A stretch of 64,000 bases of DNA from Nitrospirota bacterium (GTDB lineage: Bacteria; Nitrospirota; Thermodesulfovibrionia; Thermodesulfovibrionales; UBA1546): assembly GCA_009773185.1 (NCBI GenBank), contig WPIF01000012.1, positions 20,930 through 84,929 of the forward strand, given 5' to 3'. Both the position numbers and the translations under genes were made by a program. Numbering within the stretch: the first letter of the stretch is position 1; each line of letters begins with the position of its first letter. Below, piece after piece: positions 7,563 through 15,364 of the stretch. The notes under the pieces are model-generated. The model did no database searches. It was given only the letters and a program-made list of their open reading frames with translations, and was not told where the DNA came from.

Positions 7563-7700
7563 ATGAAAGAATTTTTTGCCCATAGCGTTGAAGGGAAGCC
7601 AAAGAGCGAATTGCAGGGGCGACAACTGCTTAAACTGATTGAACGGTTTTTACGGTTTGAACGGTTAAAAAATGCGGGGTTGTGGCATGAGGTGGGTTGA
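7563..7700 (+). pseudogene. Remnant of cas3 (HD nuclease amino terminus)
   Basis: A 45-codon ORF starting MKEFFAHSVEGKPKSE. This is the opening of type I Cas3 HD domains (F-AHSxEGKP-xEWQ), and it degenerates after about 18 codons. The remaining codons do not match Cas3. With one orphan type I-C repeat 1.6 kb downstream, it suggests that a type I CRISPR-Cas locus once lay here. The match is short, hence moderate confidence. Confidence 0.6.
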
Positions 7701-7785
7701 AGAAAAATGTATATAAGAATAAAATAAGCGAGCATGTATTGAAAAATTAAGGCAGAAAGTTACCTGATAAGTAAGTAAAAAATTT

Positions 7786-7920
7786 ATGGGCCAGAGAATA
7801 GTAAATAAAAAATTTAACAGCGTCAATTTTGACTTTGAGAAAAAACTTCGGCAGGCCGTTGCTGTGCGTGATGCCTTGTTGCTGAAGTTGATGAGTGGGG
7901 AAGTGATGGTAGAAAACTAA
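7786..7920 (+). pseudogene. Remnant of a type I restriction specificity subunit (hsdS) C-terminus
   Basis: A 44-codon ORF whose last part reads RDALLLKLMSGEV, resembling the conserved RDxLLPKLMSGE end of HsdS. No upstream target-recognition domains remain. It is followed four bases later by a truncated four-helix-bundle gene, a common neighbour of hsdS in environmental genomes, which supports the reading. Short and therefore uncertain. Confidence 0.45.
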
Positions 7921-7923
7921 ACA

Positions 7924-8094
7924 ATGCACAACAAAAATGATCTCATCCCCTCTCACGGCGGATACCGCAATCTGAAATCCTATCAGACAGCGGAGTTTGT
8001 CTATGACATGACTGTGGTGTTTTGTGACCGTTTTATTGACAAGCGATCGCGCACGCATGATCAAATGGTGCAGGCGGCACGGACGCAAACATAA
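7924..8094 (+). pseudogene. Truncated four-helix-bundle (suffix-domain type) protein
   Basis: 56 codons beginning near LIPSHGGYRNLKSYQ and running through FCDRFIDKRSRTHDQMVQAAR, which is the conserved amino-terminal half of the four helix bundle suffix domain proteins (often of the 23S-rRNA IVP/S23 type). It breaks off immediately after QAAR, where intact proteins continue with an N-x-AEGS stretch. Clearly a 3'-truncated relic. Confidence 0.7.
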
Positions 8095-8111
8095 ACATTG
8101 AGGCTAATTAG

Positions 8112-9167
8112 ATGGCATTTAAACCCAAATATACAATAAGCGATAGGATACTGAATAATATTGCCGTTATTGTCTCAGCCCGTGAGATTATCGAGCAGTC
8201 ACACCTTGTGCCGAAATGGGAGACGAAGCTGAGGCAGAAGGCTCTCATGCGAAATACCCATTCATCAACTGCCATTGAAGGCAATAAATTGACTCTTGAG
8301 CAAGTTGAGGCTTTAGCCAAAGGTAAGGACGTTATCGCAACAAATAAAGACAAACAGGAAGTTCTTAATTACCTTGAAGCGCTAGATAAACTTCCTCATC
8401 TTGCAAAAAAGGGCAATATTAAGACGGCAGATCTTCTTTCCATGCACAGGCTTATCACAAAAAAGACATTGCAGCATGAAAAGGACTCCGGGGCATTTCG
8501 CAACAGACAGGTATTTGTCGGACGCAGGGTTATTGACGGCACCGGTATTCATGAGGTAGTTGAATACATGCCGCCGCCGACAAAAAAAGTACCTGACCTT
8601 GTAATGGATTTTATCGCCTGGCTTAATACAGAGAAAACATGGGAAATTAATCCCGTTATCCTTGCCGGAATAGTCCATTATGAGATCGCCCGCATTCATC
8701 CATTTATTGACGGCAACGGCAGGACAGCGAGACTTTTAGCCACGATGATTCTTTATTTAAGCGGCTTTGATCACAGGCGCATATTTGCCCTCGACGACTT
8801 TTATGACAGAGACAGAAAGGCGTATTATGCAGCATTGAAGACAGCACAAAACAGCAATGATGATACAACACAGTGGCTGGAATATTTCACTGCAGGTGTA
8901 GCATTGTCAGTTACAGAGGTCAAAGACGCCATAACTAAGATGGGAATTATGGGAAAGAAGGCAGTCAAGTCCCAGATCGCATTAACCGCGAGACAGATGA
9001 AAATAGTCGAGTATATTAATATGAATGGCAAGGTTACAAACAAAAATCTCCAAGCGCTTTTCGGCATTTCATCACAGGCAGTGCATAAGGAATTGGTAAA
9101 GCTTGTTGATATTAAAGTTATAAAGCCTGTCGGGCAAGGCAGGTCCCTCCATTATATCCTCGTATAA
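8112..9167 (+). CDS. Fic-domain AMPylase-type protein with winged-helix C-terminus
   Basis: A 351-residue Fic protein, expected to transfer AMP (or another nucleotide moiety) to target hydroxyls. The amino-terminal region contains SSTAIEGN (about residues 53-60), the inhibitory-helix motif (S/T)xxxE(G/N), so this is a class II, self-inhibited Fic. The Fic core motif HPFIDGNGRTAR is complete (about 196-207), with the catalytic His present. The last about 65 residues form a helix-turn-helix (MNGKVTNKNLQALFGISSQA), suggesting DNA binding or autoregulation. The gene is intact among broken neighbours. Its stop codon abuts a 12-bp minisatellite that stays in the same frame. Confidence 0.9.
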   Translation: MAFKPKYTISDRILNNIAVIVSAREIIEQSHLVPKWETKLRQKALMRNTHSSTAIEGNKLTLEQVEALAKGKDVIATNKDKQEVLNYLEALDKLPHLAKKGNIKTADLLSMHRLITKKTLQHEKDSGAFRNRQVFVGRRVIDGTGIHEVVEYMPPPTKKVPDLVMDFIAWLNTEKTWEINPVILAGIVHYEIARIHPFIDGNGRTARLLATMILYLSGFDHRRIFALDDFYDRDRKAYYAALKTAQNSNDDTTQWLEYFTAGVALSVTEVKDAITKMGIMGKKAVKSQIALTARQMKIVEYINMNGKVTNKNLQALFGISSQAVHKELVKLVDIKVIKPVGQGRSLHYILV

Positions 9168-9287
9168 TTGGTTGATGATTTGATTGATGATTTGATTGAT
9201 GATTTGATTGATGATTTGATTGATGATTTGATTGATGATTTGATTGATGATTTGATTGATGATTAGGTTGATGATTAGGTTGATGAT
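9168..9287 (+). repeat. Minisatellite: ten 12-bp units TTGATTGATGAT
   Basis: Starts with the first base after the Fic stop codon: one TTGGTTGATGAT, seven perfect TTGATTGATGAT and two TAGGTTGATGAT units, 120 bases in all. The 12-base period keeps the Fic frame, so read-through or loss of the TAA would append repeated LIDD units and end at a TAG in the ninth unit. Likely prone to slippage. Confidence 0.97.
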
Positions 9288-9316
9288 TATTTAATTTAGT
9301 AAGTTGTAGTTTAACT

Positions 9317-9348
9317 GTCGCGCCCCGCGTGGGCACGTGGATTGAAAC
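9317..9348 (+). CRISPR. Single orphan type I-C-like CRISPR repeat
   Basis: A 32-base sequence with the layout of type I-C repeats: GTCGCGCCCCGCG at the start, GTGGGCACGTGG in the middle (short GC-rich palindrome) and ATTGAAAC at the end. No second copy follows at 60-70 base spacing, so this is a residual or solo repeat, not an array. A cas3 remnant lies at 7563. Confidence 0.72.
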
Positions 9349-9363
9349 CACGTCGGACGCTTA

Positions 9364-9416
9364 TTGACAAGGCTTTCCCATTTCCTTACTATATAGGTAA
9401 GGAAGTAATTCCTTAC
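9364..9416 (+). promoter_or_regulatory. vapBC promoter with three-half-site operator
   Basis: -35 TTGACA at 9364-9369 and -10 TACTAT at 9387-9392, spaced 17 bases. Three half-sites overlap and follow the -10: TTCCTTAC (9382-9389), GTAAGGAA (9397-9404) and TTCCTTAC (9409-9416), forming two nested palindromes. This fits autorepression by the AbrB-type antitoxin encoded next. Confidence 0.82.
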
Positions 9417-9432
9417 AAGGAGGTGTTCGCAG

Positions 9433-9660
9433 ATGCTTACTGCAAAGGTCACATCTAAAGGACAGATAACTATCCCCAAAGAAGTGAGGGATAAGCTTGG
9501 CATTCAGCCGGGGGAAAACCTCGGTTTTGAGAGGGAAGGAGGCGTATTTTATATCAGGAAGACTCTGAAGAAATCTCCATTTGACAGGTGGGTCGGCAGG
9601 CTTAAGGCGCGCAGAGGGCACAAGACTGATGAAATAATTGATGATTTGAGGGGGAGATGA
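9433..9660 (+). CDS. vapB: AbrB/MazE-type antitoxin of a VapBC pair
   Basis: 75 residues with a SpoVT/AbrB swapped-hairpin DNA-binding domain at the amino terminus (MLTAKVTSKGQITIPKEVR, then LGIQPGENLGF). The C-terminal part (about 40-75) is basic, then acidic (DEIIDDLRGR), as expected for a disordered toxin-binding tail. The Shine-Dalgarno sequence AAGGAGG lies 9 bases upstream. The stop overlaps the toxin start by four bases (ATGA), giving coupled translation. Expected to neutralise the PIN toxin and to repress the upstream promoter through the TTCCTTAC/GTAAGGAA sites. Confidence 0.9.
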   Translation: MLTAKVTSKGQITIPKEVRDKLGIQPGENLGFEREGGVFYIRKTLKKSPFDRWVGRLKARRGHKTDEIIDDLRGR

Positions 9661-10124
9661 TAACTGCGGTTGATACCAATGTCCTGCTTGATATACTTAT
9701 CCCTGATGAAAGTCATTTTCAAAAGTCTAAAGGGCTGCTGGACGAACATGTGCAGAAAGGGCAACTGATTGTATGTGAGATTGTATATGCTGAACTTGCC
9801 TCGCAGTTTTCATCCGAAAAAGAATTAAAAGAATTTCTTTCGGACACCGGCATCAGGCTTGTACATTCTACGGTGGAAATACTGTGCATGGCTGGCGAGC
9901 GGTGGAAAGTTTATGCAAAAAATAAAAAACAGGCTTTGCAGTGCCCGCAGTGCGGGGCAAGCGCGAGTATTACCTGCCATAAATGTCATTCTCCCATCAC
10001 AGTAAGGCAGCATATTCTTGGCGATTTTATCATAGGCGCTCACGCCCTTCAACATGCTGAACTGCTTCTTTCACGGGACCGGGGGTTTTACAGGACATAT
10101 TTTAAAGATTTAAAAGTTGTTTGA
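9657..10124 (+). CDS. vapC: VapC-type PIN-domain toxin with zinc-finger-like insertion
   Basis: 155-residue PIN-domain ribonuclease. Acidic residues expected at the metal site include Asp in AVDTNVLLD (about residue 5), Glu in IVYAELA (about 43) and Asp in HILGDFIIGAHA (about 123). Unlike minimal VapC proteins it carries a four-Cys insertion, CPQCG then CHKC (about residues 98-115), just before the third acidic motif, resembling a small zinc ribbon found in one VapC subfamily. It overlaps vapB by four bases. Toxicity by cleavage of tRNA or rRNA is known for the family and inferred here. Confidence 0.88.
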   Translation: MITAVDTNVLLDILIPDESHFQKSKGLLDEHVQKGQLIVCEIVYAELASQFSSEKELKEFLSDTGIRLVHSTVEILCMAGERWKVYAKNKKQALQCPQCGASASITCHKCHSPITVRQHILGDFIIGAHALQHAELLLSRDRGFYRTYFKDLKVV

Positions 10125-10177
10125 AAATAGCCTGTCTATGCGAAAGATAGAATCAGCAATATGCCCTTCAAACCCTT

Positions 10178-10183
10178 TATAAT
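10178..10183 (+). promoter_or_regulatory. -10 hexamer TATAAT five bases before tsaD
   Basis: Perfect TATAAT ending 5 bases before ATG 10189, with no Shine-Dalgarno sequence between them. This geometry predicts a leaderless tsaD transcript. Confidence 0.5.
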
Positions 10184-10188
10184 ATCCC

Positions 10189-11184
10189 ATGCTCATACTC
10201 GGAATAGACACATCGTGCGACGATACCGCGGCCTCGGTTGTGGAAGATGGAGTAAAAATAATCTCCAATATCGTATCGAGCCAGACAGACATACACACGA
10301 AATACGGAGGCATAGTCCCTGAGCTTGCATCACGCAGGCATATAGAGATGATATGGCCTGTTGTGGATGAGGCATTGAAGTCTGCGGGCATAAAATTCGA
10401 AGGCCTCTCTGCAATAGCTGTTTGCCATGGCCCCGGATTAATCGGCTCTCTGCTTGTGGGATGCTCTTTTGCAAAGGCCTTATGCTTTTCTAAAAATATC
10501 CCTCTGGTTGCAGTTAACCATCTTGAAGGCCATGTCTTTTCAGCTTTTCTTGAAGATCCGCGTCCTGAGTTCCCGTTCATATCGCTGGTGGCATCAGGAG
10601 GGCATACAAGCCTTTATCGTGTGGACGGCTTTGGAAGATATACGGAACTCGGCAGGACAAGGGATGACGCTGCAGGCGAGGCTTATGACAAGGTCTCAAA
10701 GCTTCTCGGCCTTGGTTATCCCGGAGGGCCTGTTATAGATAAGCTCGCATCTGAAGGCAATCCCGGTGCAATAGATTTTCCACGCGCATATCTGCCTGAA
10801 AGTTTTGATTTCAGCTTCAGCGGAGTGAAAACAGCAGTGCTTCATTACGTGAGGGCAGCTATCAGCTCTCAGCCATCAGCTCTCAGCGACATTGCCGCAT
10901 CATTTCAGGCATGTGTTATAGATGTCCTGGTGAGAAAAACAGAATGGGCGATAAGAAAAGAAGGCATAAGACGGGTGACTCTATCAGGCGGTGTCTCCGC
11001 AAACAGTGAACTCAGGAGAAGGATGAAAAAAATGGGAGAAGAAAGAGATGTTGAGATATTTATTCCTTCTGTTTCTTTATGCACTGATAATGCTGCAATG
11101 ATTGCAGCAGCAGGTTTTCATTATTTTAATGCCGGCAGACTTGCAGGGATGGACTTGAACCCAAAGGCGTATCTGCCGCTCTAA
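10189..11184 (+). CDS. tsaD: tRNA N6-adenosine threonylcarbamoyltransferase TsaD
   Basis: Cytoplasmic enzyme that, with TsaB and TsaE, transfers the threonylcarbamoyl group to A37 of ANN-decoding tRNAs. The 331-residue length is typical. The ASKHA-fold opening LGIDTSCDDTAAS, the metal-site motif NHLEGH (about residues 109-114), the SGGHTSLY loop and the SGGVSANSELR motif (about 264-274) are all present. A short low-complexity stretch (AAISSQPSALSD, about 224-235) is encoded by CAGCTATCAGCT-type repeats and looks like an in-frame repeat insertion. No Shine-Dalgarno sequence; a TATAAT lies 5 bases upstream. tsaB/tsaE are not in the window. Confidence 0.96.
   Translation: MLILGIDTSCDDTAASVVEDGVKIISNIVSSQTDIHTKYGGIVPELASRRHIEMIWPVVDEALKSAGIKFEGLSAIAVCHGPGLIGSLLVGCSFAKALCFSKNIPLVAVNHLEGHVFSAFLEDPRPEFPFISLVASGGHTSLYRVDGFGRYTELGRTRDDAAGEAYDKVSKLLGLGYPGGPVIDKLASEGNPGAIDFPRAYLPESFDFSFSGVKTAVLHYVRAAISSQPSALSDIAASFQACVIDVLVRKTEWAIRKEGIRRVTLSGGVSANSELRRRMKKMGEERDVEIFIPSVSLCTDNAAMIAAAGFHYFNAGRLAGMDLNPKAYLPL
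10856..10887 (+). repeat. In-frame ATCAGCT/CTCAGC repeat inside tsaD
   Basis: Consecutive CAGCTATCAGCTCTCAGC-type units of about 15 bases, twice, encoding AAISSQPSALS in a loop of TsaD. The same repeat type occurs at 18004-18032 and 27256-27290 outside genes. Confidence 0.68.
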
Positions 11185-11201
11185 CGCTATATCCTGCCTT
11201 C

Positions 11202-11966
11202 CTATGCCTGTCTTTTCCTGAAAACCAAAAGCCCAATAATCGCGCTCATAAACATCAATATACTTATCCCCTGAGAAATTGAGATATTGCCGATAAAAAA
11301 TCCTCTTGCCTCGTCTCCCCTGAAGAATTCTACTGTAAATCTTATAACAGAATAAGTGAGAAGGTATGTCCAGAAGAGCTGGCCTTTGAAGGACTGATGT
11401 TTTCTTAATGCAATAAGTACGAGAAAATTTATAAACTCGCCTGCTGATTCATACAGCTGAGCCGGGTGCAGGGGTATGCCTGTCGGCGCAAGGCATTCGG
11501 GGTCTGAAAAGGTTACTGCCAGCGGATGCCCCTCTGCATGTTTTCCGTAGCAGCATCCTGCTGTGAAGCACCCGAGCCTTCCGATTGCATGGGCAATTGC
11601 CAGTGAGGGTGCAAAGATATCTGCGGTGTTCCAGAGGTCAAGGCCTTTTTCCCTTATGAACCAGATGGCAGTCGGGATTGCCAATATTACCCCTCCGTAA
11701 AAGACAAGCCCGCCTTCCCATATCTTGAATATGTCCAGTGGATGTTTAAGATAATGGCCCGAGTTTACGAACACGAAGAAAAGCCTTGAGCCAATAATTG
11801 CGGCAAGCAGCACATAAAAGCCGAGGTCAACGATTTTATCGGGCTCAATAAGCTGTTTTTTTGCCTGTTTAACAGCGAGCGCAAGCCCAAGGAGAAAACC
11901 GGATGCAATCATAACGCCATAGGTGTGTATAGTTAACGGCCCTATCTTAATCAGTATCGGATGCAT
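11202..11966 (-). CDS. lgt: Prolipoprotein diacylglyceryl transferase Lgt
   Basis: Inner-membrane enzyme that attaches diacylglycerol from phosphatidylglycerol to the lipobox Cys of prolipoproteins. 254 residues, about seven membrane spans, with the Lgt signature HAIGRLGCFTAGCCYGK (about residues 125-141) and HPAQLYES (about 165). It lies downstream of lspA, the next enzyme of the same pathway, separated from it by a 150-base inverted-repeat element. It is convergent with tsaD, with only 17 bases between the stops. Confidence 0.96.
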   Translation of the reverse strand: MHPILIKIGPLTIHTYGVMIASGFLLGLALAVKQAKKQLIEPDKIVDLGFYVLLAAIIGSRLFFVFVNSGHYLKHPLDIFKIWEGGLVFYGGVILAIPTAIWFIREKGLDLWNTADIFAPSLAIAHAIGRLGCFTAGCCYGKHAEGHPLAVTFSDPECLAPTGIPLHPAQLYESAGEFINFLVLIALRKHQSFKGQLFWTYLLTYSVIRFTVEFFRGDEARGFFIGNISISQGISILMFMSAIIGLLVFRKRQA

Positions 11967-11991
11967 CTAATGTCCTTCTTTAAAATAAGAC

Positions 11992-12141
11992 AAAATAGGA
12001 GGGGATAGTCCCTTCGCTCATTCTCGCTCGTCCGCCTGAGGCGGACAAGCTCCGCGGTATTTTGCCTCTTTATTTTTTTATTAAGTGGCTGTCTGAATAT
12101 CGGCAAAATAAAACCGCTCAAAGACTATCCCCTCCTATTTT
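11992..12141. mobile_element. MITE-like element with perfect 19-bp terminal inverted repeats
   Basis: The arms at 11992-12010 and 12123-12141 are perfect inverted repeats (AAAATAGGAGGGGATAGTC). Nested inside are a CGTCCGCC/GGCGGACAAG hairpin around 12029-12048 and a GCGGTATTTTGCC / GGCAAAATAAAACCGC pair. No ORF lies within. The stop codon of lspA (12135-12137 on the minus strand) falls in the right arm, so insertion supplied the end of that gene. Part of the arm (AAAATAGGAGGGGA) recurs in the hairpin at 36633-36657. Confidence 0.75.
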
Positions 12142-12584
12142 TGGCGTTTATCCTTTGAAAACAATTTTATAAAAATCAGCCCAATCCCGATTGTGAGCGC
12201 TGAATCTGCAACATTGAATGCAGGCCAGTGCAGCCTGCCGGCAAAGACGTCTATAAAATCTACAACAGAACCGCGGAAAACCCTGTCAAGCAGATTGCCG
12301 GTTGCGCCTCCGAGGACAAGGGAGAGGCTGAAGCGGTCTTCCCTGCCTTTTATGAGCATGTAGAAAATAAATGCGATCGCTGCTAAGGATATTATGATGA
12401 ATATATTGTTTCCGAGGCCTCTGAACATGCCAAAGGCAGAACCGGTGTTCCTTACATTTATGAGGTTAAGAAAGGGCAGTATCTCTATGGTACTGAACGG
12501 GCTTATGAAATTATTTACAAGATATTTTGTTGCCTGGTCGAGAATGACTGTCAGAAGCGCCAGTGCAATATATAACTTTTTCAT
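12135..12584 (-). CDS. lspA: Lipoprotein signal peptidase LspA
   Basis: Inner-membrane aspartyl protease that cleaves signal peptides from diacylated prolipoproteins. 149 residues with four membrane spans; the family motifs NTGSAFGMF (about residues 50-58), GNLLDRVFRGSVVDF (about 97-111, first catalytic Asp) and FNVADSALTIG (about 124-134, second catalytic Asp) are present. The start overlaps the ileS stop by four bases (ATGA), as in the common ileS-lspA arrangement. The last few codons run into an inverted-repeat element, whose right arm supplies the stop. Confidence 0.96.
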   Translation of the reverse strand: MKKLYIALALLTVILDQATKYLVNNFISPFSTIEILPFLNLINVRNTGSAFGMFRGLGNNIFIIISLAAIAFIFYMLIKGREDRFSLSLVLGGATGNLLDRVFRGSVVDFIDVFAGRLHWPAFNVADSALTIGIGLIFIKLFSKDKRQK

Positions 12585-15364
12585 TTAATGACATTATAAC
12601 ATCTCCGGCATAACTCAGGGGCGTCGCCGAAGGTTCCGACAGAAGTGCTCCAGTTCCAGCAGCGCTCGCATTTCTCGCCTTCTGCTTTTTCTACTATAAC
12701 AGACATGCCTTTTATATCTTCGCTTTCATAGGCCCCGTCCACTTTGCCTGAAGCCGGCTTTATATCAGCGCCTGATACGATGAATAAGGTCGGGAGGAAC
12801 TCTTTATATCCGCTTAAGAGCTTAAACTCATTTTCAGGAAGGTAAAGCATAATCTTCGCCTCGAGTGCATTTCCTATAAATTTGTTCTGCCTTTTGATTT
12901 CAAGGGCCTTATTAACATCGTTTCTTATTGTTATAAACTTTTCCCATTTTTCTTCAAGTGCAGTATCAAGGAATTTATCATCCGCTGCCGGGAATGCTGA
13001 AAGAAAAACGCTTTCTTCCCTGTTGCCTGCGATATTCTTCCATATCTCTTCTGCCGTGAAAGAGATGACCGGCGACATAAGTTTTGTCATGGTTACAAGT
13101 ATATTATTCAGCACCCACTGTGCAGTCCTTCTTTCTTTTGAATCCGGCTTGAATGTGTACAGCCTGTCCTTGAGGATATCGAGATAGAAAGAGCTCATAT
13201 CAACTATGCAAAAGTTGTGCAGAAGATGATAGACCTCATGGAAGGCATAGTTCTCATAAGCAGACGAAATCTTTTTTATAAGCTGCTGGAGCCTTGACAT
13301 CGCCCACCTGTCTATCTCCAGAAGGTCCTTGCTGTAGTCCTTTCCGTCAAAGTCATGAAGGTTGCCCAGGAGGAACCTTGCCGTGTTCCTTATTTTTCTA
13401 TATGCCTCTGTCAGCCTGTCTATTATCTCTTTGGATATCCTTATGTCATCCCTGTAATCCTCGGCAGACACCCACAGCCTTAATATTTCAGCGCCGCTTG
13501 TTTTTATGACTTCCTGAGGCGCAACAACATTCCCAAGGGACTTTGACATCTTCTTGCCCGAACCGTCCACAACAAAACCATGCGTGAGGACTGTCCTGTA
13601 GGGCGAAGTCCCCTTTGTGCCGACGGATGCAAGCAAGGAGCTCTGGAACCATCCCCTGTGCTGGTCGCTTCCTTCCAGATACATGTCGGCAGGCCATGAA
13701 AGCCTGTGGTCTTTCTCCATGACAGCAGCATGGCTTACGCCTGAATCAAACCACACATCAAGGATGTCCATCTCTTTTGAGAATGATGCGGCCTTGCATT
13801 TTTTGCATTTATATCCTTCAGGCAAAAAGTCTTCTGCCTTTTTTGAAAACCATATATCAGCCCCGTTTTCTTCAACAGATTTTATTGTTGTGTCGAGCAC
13901 TGAGTCGTGTTTTACAAACTCACCGCAATCTTTGCACCTGATAAGCGTTATCGGCACGCCCCACGCCCTCTGCCTTGATATGCACCAGTCAGGCCTGCCT
14001 GAGACCATGTTATATATCCTGTCTCTGCCCCACTTTGGGACCCATTCAACCTTATCAATCTCTTCAAGGCATTTTTTACGGAGGCTGTTATGCTCAACAG
14101 AAATAAACCACTGCTCTGTTGCGCGGAATATGACTGGCTTTTTGCAGCGCCAGCAGTGAGGGTATGAATGCACCACTTTTTCTTCTTTTATCAGGGCGTT
14201 TTTGGTTTTTAATATTTCTATTATCGCTGCATTTGCCTTGAATACGAACTGGCCTTCGAGTTCAGGAACTGCGTTTGTGAATTTCCCCTTGTCGTCAACC
14301 GGGGCATAGATATCAAGGCCGTATTTCAATCCTGTTTTATAGTCATCTTCGCCATGGCCCGGCGCAATATGTACGACACCCGTACCATCCTCAAGGGATA
14401 CAAATTCTCCCAGAACAGCTCTTGATGTCCTCTGGATGAAGGGATGAAGCACGAGCATGCCTTCAAGGCCTTTGCCTGATACCTTTGCAAGAATCTTTCC
14501 GATTAAACCAATTCTCTCTTTCAATGCATCAAGCCTGCCTTCAGCGGCAATATAAACTTCATCCCCATGCTCGACACCTGCATAAGTTAAGTCAGGGTTG
14601 AACGCAATGGCAAGGTTTGCAGGCAAAGTCCATGGGGTTGTTGTCCAGATAATAACGAATACTTTTTTGCCTTTCAGGGCAGGGAAATATTTATTTATAT
14701 TTTCATCGTCAACTTCAAACTTTACAAATACAGAAGGCGATTCCTTGTCAGCATACTCCACCTCTGCCTCTGCAAGCGCGGTAACGCACGAATGGCACCA
14801 ATGGACAGGTTTTTTGCCTTTGTAGGCATATCCTCTTCTGACGAACTCTGCGAATTCCCTGACTATTGCTCCTTCATAGGTAAACGACATCGTGAGATAG
14901 GGCTCTGCCCAGTCACCAAAGACCCCGAGCCTCTTGAATTCTTCTCTCTGTATATCAACAAATTCAGCTGCGTATTCTTTGCAAAGCTTTCTTTTTTCGA
15001 GTATATCAACCTTATCTTTTTTCTCTCCGAGATTTTTGTCAACCTGCAGTTCTATCGGCAGGCCGTGGCAGTCCCAACCCGGCACATAAGGAGAATAAAA
15101 CCCCTGCATTGACTTAAATTTTATGATTATGTCTTTCAGTATTTTGTTAAGCGCATGGCCGATATGAATATGCCCGTTTGCATAAGGGGGCCCGTCATGG
15201 AGGATATAGTGTTTGCCAGCTTTGTTTTTGTCCTGAATTTTTTCATATATCCTGTTATCTTCCCAGGACTTGAGCATGTCAGGCTCTCTCTGGGCAAGGT
15301 TAGCCTTCATCGGAAACCCTGTCTGCGGGAGGTTCAGTGTGTCTTTATAGTCTTTTTGCTTCAT
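12581..15364 (-). CDS. ileS: Isoleucyl-tRNA synthetase
   Basis: Class I synthetase charging tRNA-Ile, with editing of valine. 927 residues, standard bacterial length. HIGH motif at residues 67-70 (GHIHIGHALNK), KMSKS near 602 (KKMSKSLGN), a CP1 editing domain between them, a zinc site HWCHSC in the middle, and a C-terminal zinc finger CERCW...CRRC at the very end. The start overlaps the stop of the upstream STN-domain gene by four bases and the stop overlaps lspA by four. No T-box can be placed upstream because the gene is embedded in an overlapping operon. Confidence 0.97.
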   Translation of the reverse strand: MKQKDYKDTLNLPQTGFPMKANLAQREPDMLKSWEDNRIYEKIQDKNKAGKHYILHDGPPYANGHIHIGHALNKILKDIIIKFKSMQGFYSPYVPGWDCHGLPIELQVDKNLGEKKDKVDILEKRKLCKEYAAEFVDIQREEFKRLGVFGDWAEPYLTMSFTYEGAIVREFAEFVRRGYAYKGKKPVHWCHSCVTALAEAEVEYADKESPSVFVKFEVDDENINKYFPALKGKKVFVIIWTTTPWTLPANLAIAFNPDLTYAGVEHGDEVYIAAEGRLDALKERIGLIGKILAKVSGKGLEGMLVLHPFIQRTSRAVLGEFVSLEDGTGVVHIAPGHGEDDYKTGLKYGLDIYAPVDDKGKFTNAVPELEGQFVFKANAAIIEILKTKNALIKEEKVVHSYPHCWRCKKPVIFRATEQWFISVEHNSLRKKCLEEIDKVEWVPKWGRDRIYNMVSGRPDWCISRQRAWGVPITLIRCKDCGEFVKHDSVLDTTIKSVEENGADIWFSKKAEDFLPEGYKCKKCKAASFSKEMDILDVWFDSGVSHAAVMEKDHRLSWPADMYLEGSDQHRGWFQSSLLASVGTKGTSPYRTVLTHGFVVDGSGKKMSKSLGNVVAPQEVIKTSGAEILRLWVSAEDYRDDIRISKEIIDRLTEAYRKIRNTARFLLGNLHDFDGKDYSKDLLEIDRWAMSRLQQLIKKISSAYENYAFHEVYHLLHNFCIVDMSSFYLDILKDRLYTFKPDSKERRTAQWVLNNILVTMTKLMSPVISFTAEEIWKNIAGNREESVFLSAFPAADDKFLDTALEEKWEKFITIRNDVNKALEIKRQNKFIGNALEAKIMLYLPENEFKLLSGYKEFLPTLFIVSGADIKPASGKVDGAYESEDIKGMSVIVEKAEGEKCERCWNWSTSVGTFGDAPELCRRCYNVIK

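Noticed and set aside
9317..9348. A CRISPR array
   Set aside because: Only one repeat is present; no second repeat at spacer distance either side, so no array is claimed.
9118..9351. Minus-strand frame with NHQS repeats across the minisatellite and CRISPR repeat
   Set aside because: It is only the translation of the 12-bp repeat and the CRISPR repeat in reverse, and antisense to the Fic end; no Shine-Dalgarno sequence and no family.
13617..14159. 180-codon frame antisense to ileS
   Set aside because: Antisense shadow of ileS; amino acid composition and lack of a ribosome site or family pattern argue against a gene.
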